In this document: positions 11,900 to 14,840 of the stretch, piece after piece | How positions within the stretch are numbered: position 1 is the first letter of the stretch | Layout: the number at the start of each line of letters is the position of its first letter | Assembly: GCA_030705945.1 (NCBI GenBank) | Contig: JAUZPS010000055.1 | Span: 1-14,840, forward strand | Direction: 5' to 3' | Origin: Bacillota bacterium | Lineage (GTDB): Bacteria > Bacillota > Clostridia > Acetivibrionales > DSM-2933 | DNA: 14,840 nucleotides | Program-made: the position numbers and the translations under genes | The notes under the pieces: model-generated | What the model saw: the letters and a program-made list of their open reading frames with translations, nothing else | Told to the model about the DNA's origin: nothing | The model's database searches: none

Positions 11900-14467
11900 A
11901 TGTATCTTTTAGGAAAGATAACAGTAACAGCTGTAATACCGCAAAAGCTTGCCAGATTGAAAGATATTGCATACAATCTGTGGTGGTCCTGGAATTCAGA
12001 TGCAATAGATCTTTACAGAGAGATCGACCTTGCTCTTTGGGAAAAGCTTAACAAAAACCCAGTTAGATTTTTGCAGGAAGTAAGCCAGAAGAAGTTGGAA
12101 CAAAAGTTGAATGACGATGACTATATGCGCCGCTATGAAGAAGTCGTTGCTAGCTTTGACAGTTACCTGAGCGCAAAAAACACCTGGTTTAACATTAATC
12201 ATCCTGATAAAAAAGATCACATGGTTGCGTATTTTTCAGCTGAATATGGATTAAATGAAGTTTTACCAATCTACTCCGGAGGACTAGGAGTTCTATCCGG
12301 CGACCACTGTAAAGCAGCAAGTGATTTAGGTATTCCTTTTACTGCAATAGGCTTATTTTATAAACAAGGCTATTTCAGCCAAAGAATTAATCATGATGGT
12401 TGGCAAGAAACTCTTTTTACTGATTTAAACGTTTCTCAGCTGCCTATTAAGCCAGCCTTGAATAAAAACGGCGAGGAAATATTCATTAATGTTGAACTTC
12501 CCGGCCGTGTTGTATTTGCCCAAATATGGCAAGTTAAGGTTGGACGTGTAAATATATATTTTATAGATACGGATGTGGAGCAAAACAACCCATCTGATCG
12601 GTCCTTAACTGCTAGGCTTTATGGCGGCGATCAAGAAACAAGAATCCAACAGGAAATTTTCCTTGGAATAGGCGGTGTCAGGACTCTTGAAGCTCTTGGT
12701 ATAAAAGCTACCATATATCACATGAATGAAGGGCATTCATCTTTCATGGGTCTTGAACTTATAAGAAAACTTGTTCAAGATAAGCGTATTCCTTTTAAAG
12801 AGGCTAAGGAAATAGTATCTTCATCTGCAATATTTACAACCCATACCCCTGTTCCAGCCGGTAATGATGTATTCCCTATACAGATGATTGATAAATATTT
12901 CAGTAACTTCTGGGGACTTTTAGGAATAAGCAGGCATGAATTTCTTGATCTAGGCCTTCGTGTCGGCGAACACCAGAATTTTAACATGACTGTTTTAGCG
13001 CTTAATTTAGCGGGTAGAAAAAACGGCGTTAGCGAATTGCATGGAGCAGTATCAAGAAATATATTCAATAACGTATGGCCTGGGTTGCCTGAAGAAGATG
13101 TCCCGATTACACATATAACCAATGGAATTCACACATTAACATGGCTTTCTCCTAGCATAAAACATCTGTTTAATCAATACCTTGATTCAGACTGGAAAGA
13201 AAGGCTATATGAAAGAAGCGTATGGGATAAAATCGACAAGATTCCTGACGATGAATTATGGAAAACCCATTCCGTGTTAAAAACAAAAATGATTGGTTAT
13301 GTCCGAAATAAGCTTAAGGAACAAAGAATTGCCAACGGCGAATCAATAGAAAGTATCAAGGAAGTAGATTCACTGCTTGATTCAAACGCGTTGACTATTG
13401 GTTTTGCAAGAAGATTTGCCACATATAAGCGCGCCAATCTTATTTTTAGGGATGTAGCAAGGATTCTCAGGATACTCAATAACCCTGAAATGCCGGTTCA
13501 GGTAATTTTTGCCGGCAAAGCGCATCCAGCTGACAGACCGGCGCATGAGATAATCAAGAACATAAACGATATTGCCAGACAGGAAGGCTTTAAAGGAAAA
13601 GTTATTCTACTGGAAAACTATAACATGACCCTAGCGAGAATAATGGTCCAGGGTGTTGATATATGGCTCAATAACCCGAGACGTCCTCTTGAAGCAAGCG
13701 GTACAAGCGGTCAGAAAGTTTGTATAAATGGGGCTATAAACTTCAGCATCCTTGACGGATGGTGGTGTGAAGGCTATAATGGCAAGAACGGTTGGGCGAT
13801 CGGTGATGATACGTATTATGATAACGAATACAACCAGGATAATGCCGACAGCGATTCTATATACAGTATTTTAGAAAAGCAGATCGTGCCTACTTATTAC
13901 TATCATGATGAAAAAGGAATACCGGTTAAATGGGTCGAAGTTATGAAAGAATCCATTAAATCATTGACAGCTCAGTATGGCACCCATAGGATGGTTCAGG
14001 AGTATAATAACAGATTCTATATTCCTTCTATGGAGCGTATAGATAAAATAGTGTCTAGCAAATATAGCTTTGTCAAGGATTTAGCTGACTGGAAATCCAA
14101 TATTGAAAAAAATTGGCCTCAGGTTCAGGTTATTCCTGACAAGACCCTAAACCATCTGAAAGACCAGAAAACAGTATCTGGTGAAGTTCTTAAGATAAGC
14201 ACTTCAGTATACTTAGGCAGCATTAGTCCTCAGGATGTCAAAGTAGAAATATTCTACGGAAGTGTTGGAAGGAATAATATTATTGAAAATCCTGAAATTA
14301 TTGAAATGAAGCTGGAAGAAAAAGCTGAGCCGGGCTCATACAGATACAGCTCCGACATTAAACTTTTAGATGGCGGAGAATATGGATATACCTTCAGGGT
14401 TGTTCCATACCATCCAGATCTTATTAATAAGTTTGAAATGGGCTTAATACGCTGGGTAGTTCAATAA
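11900..14467 (+). CDS. glgP: Alpha-glucan (glycogen/maltodextrin) phosphorylase, DUF3417 type
   Basis: 855-aa GT35 enzyme releasing glucose-1-phosphate from alpha-1,4-glucans in the cytosol. ATG 11900 has GGAGG at 11889-11893; the in-frame TTG at 11894 lies between them and is rejected. Residues about 8-110 are the N-terminal DUF3417 domain (LKDIAYNLWWSWN) specific to the TIGR02094-type phosphorylases. The core follows: FSAEYGLNEVLPIYSGGLG, LSGDHCKAASDLG, HMNEGHSSFMGLE, TTHTPVPAGND, VGFARRF-type IGFARRFATYKRA, and EASGTSGQK with the PLP lysine at residue 606 (13715-13717), then ILDGWWCEGYNGKNGWAIG. About 690-855 form the C-terminal extension of this subtype. No other glycogen gene is in the window, so it is likely monocistronic. 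Complete and intact. Confidence 0.96.
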   Translation: MYLLGKITVTAVIPQKLARLKDIAYNLWWSWNSDAIDLYREIDLALWEKLNKNPVRFLQEVSQKKLEQKLNDDDYMRRYEEVVASFDSYLSAKNTWFNINHPDKKDHMVAYFSAEYGLNEVLPIYSGGLGVLSGDHCKAASDLGIPFTAIGLFYKQGYFSQRINHDGWQETLFTDLNVSQLPIKPALNKNGEEIFINVELPGRVVFAQIWQVKVGRVNIYFIDTDVEQNNPSDRSLTARLYGGDQETRIQQEIFLGIGGVRTLEALGIKATIYHMNEGHSSFMGLELIRKLVQDKRIPFKEAKEIVSSSAIFTTHTPVPAGNDVFPIQMIDKYFSNFWGLLGISRHEFLDLGLRVGEHQNFNMTVLALNLAGRKNGVSELHGAVSRNIFNNVWPGLPEEDVPITHITNGIHTLTWLSPSIKHLFNQYLDSDWKERLYERSVWDKIDKIPDDELWKTHSVLKTKMIGYVRNKLKEQRIANGESIESIKEVDSLLDSNALTIGFARRFATYKRANLIFRDVARILRILNNPEMPVQVIFAGKAHPADRPAHEIIKNINDIARQEGFKGKVILLENYNMTLARIMVQGVDIWLNNPRRPLEASGTSGQKVCINGAINFSILDGWWCEGYNGKNGWAIGDDTYYDNEYNQDNADSDSIYSILEKQIVPTYYYHDEKGIPVKWVEVMKESIKSLTAQYGTHRMVQEYNNRFYIPSMERIDKIVSSKYSFVKDLADWKSNIEKNWPQVQVIPDKTLNHLKDQKTVSGEVLKISTSVYLGSISPQDVKVEIFYGSVGRNNIIENPEIIEMKLEEKAEPGSYRYSSDIKLLDGGEYGYTFRVVPYHPDLINKFEMGLIRWVVQ

Positions 14468-14500
14468 TTGATCGAAATTTAATATGAATGCTTCATAAAA

Positions 14501-14592
14501 GATAACCAAATGTAAAATTGGCAGCTGCGTTGAACAGCCAAAAGATGGCTTTCCAACGCGAACTGATATAAAACTTTACATTTGGTTATCTA
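14501..14592. repeat. Nested palindrome after glgP, 17-bp perfect outer arms
   Basis: AGATAACCAAATGTAAA (14501-14517) is perfectly inverted at 14576-14592. Inside, GCGTTG/CAACGC and AGCCA/TGGCT form a second hairpin (14528-14560). It starts 34 nt after the glgP stop. There is no T run on either side, so it is not a classical terminator, although a transcript reaching it would fold strongly. Confidence 0.8.
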
Positions 14593-14697
14593 TATAAAAA
14601 GCAATTAATCTTTTACATTTGCCTATCGCAAAATAACGTTAAAGCGTTCGTTATTTTGCTCCGTCAAATGTAAGATTAATAGTGCTTTTTATATAAC
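14593..14697 (-). repeat. R1 palindrome, best-preserved copy
   Basis: Outer arms TATATAAAAAGCA/TGCTTTTTATATA (14592-14604, 14684-14696), then ATTAATCTTTTACATTTG against CAAATGTAAGATTAAT (14605-14622, 14666-14681), and core GCAAAATAACG (14629-14639) against CGTTATTTTGC (14650-14660), a perfect 11-bp stem. It directly abuts the 14501-14592 palindrome. Confidence 0.85.
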
Positions 14698-14705
14698 CAA
14701 TATAG

Positions 14706-14732
14706 TTGCTAAGTTTTTTCTGATACTGCCTT
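14706..14732 (-). repeat. Dispersed repeat family A, copy 4 (5' end only)
   Basis: In reverse orientation: AAGGCAGTATC then AACTTAGCAACT. After this the rest of family A is mostly missing; ATTGGTT and ATATAAA nearby may be remnants. It overlaps the 3' end of the small ORF at 14709-14840. Confidence 0.75.
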
Positions 14733-14840
14733 ATTTAATATACAATTTGCATATTCCATTAATTGAGCATATACCCTCATTATTTCTTCCGTTTGAGGCA
14801 TTGATTCTACAATTATTTCGATATATCCCTTCTCCATTAT
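14709..14840 (-). CDS. Small hypothetical protein, possibly cut by the right edge
   Basis: A frame open from the window edge to TAG at 14711-14709. From ATG 14837 it gives 42 aa: MEKGYIEIIVESMPQTEEIM, then a helix-like RVYAQLMEYANCILNKAVSE-KT. The residues look protein-like (mixed charged and hydrophobic helix), but the upstream ribosome binding site is outside the window and the ORF may be longer. The last eight codons, including the stop, are family A repeat sequence, so the C-terminus was probably replaced or extended by the repeat, or the frame is fortuitous. I do not recognise the family. Confidence 0.4.
   Translation of the reverse strand: MMEKGYIEIIVESMPQTEEIMRVYAQLMEYANCILNKAVSEKT

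Noticed and set aside
12775..13122. Minus-strand reading frame inside glgP
   Set aside because: Antisense to a complete, strongly conserved gene, with no ribosome binding site and no recognisable domain. The same applies to 13297-13479, to 348-623 inside amt, and to 9382-9564 inside the NAGPA-family gene.
14501..14592. Classical rho-independent terminator for glgP
   Set aside because: The hairpin is strong but no T run follows on the + strand, so I list it only as a palindrome.

Overview
The window reads as chromosome of a low-GC, spore-forming Firmicute, most likely an anaerobe of the class Clostridia. The basis is the AT-rich intergenic DNA, strong AGGAGG-type ribosome binding sites, a Spo0E-like phosphatase, a T-box leader, a DivIVA-like protein and the DUF3417-type alpha-glucan phosphorylase. 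No phage, plasmid, transposase, CRISPR, tRNA or rRNA gene was seen.

Layout. 1-1451 (+): the 3' part of an ammonium transporter gene followed by glnK (PII), closed by a bidirectional terminator at 1596-1633. 1642-2310 (-): an XRE-family regulator. 2311-3040: a 730-nt gene-free stretch with a strong + strand promoter built around operator-like palindromes, then repeats and structured leader sequence running into a 50-aa Spo0E-like gene (3041-3193, +). 3237-10793 is mostly minus strand: a Cof-type HAD phosphatase, the alaT and alaR pair behind a T-box leader, a DivIVA-like coiled-coil protein, thioredoxin, a coupled pair made of a membrane-anchored beta-propeller-like protein and a phosphodiester glycosidase (NAGPA family) protein, and a CmpB-like four-helix membrane protein. 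10794-11899 is about 1.1 kb without genes, filled with palindromic repeats. 11900-14467 (+) is a complete alpha-glucan phosphorylase, followed by nested palindromes and the end of a small minus-strand reading frame at the window edge.

How the genes work together. amt-glnK is the usual ammonium uptake and nitrogen-sensing pair; this PII lacks the uridylylated tyrosine (Ile at 51). alaR-alaT matches the Bacillus subtilis pair of an Lrp/AsnC regulator and an alanine transaminase. Here it carries two visible regulatory layers: a 7-3-7 palindrome inside the promoter spacer, and a T-box whose specifier loop and discriminator-pairing base (U) both fit tRNA-Ala. The T-box carries an unusual hairpin of about 92 nt.

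The main unexplained signal is three families of short, non-coding, dispersed repeats (called A, R1 and R3 here), at least a dozen copies, confined to intergenic DNA and partly abutting each other. R1 is a long imperfect palindrome with a GCAAAATAACG core. Some copies sit exactly at gene ends: the thioredoxin stop codon lies inside an R3-like palindrome, and the small ORF at the right edge ends inside a family A copy.
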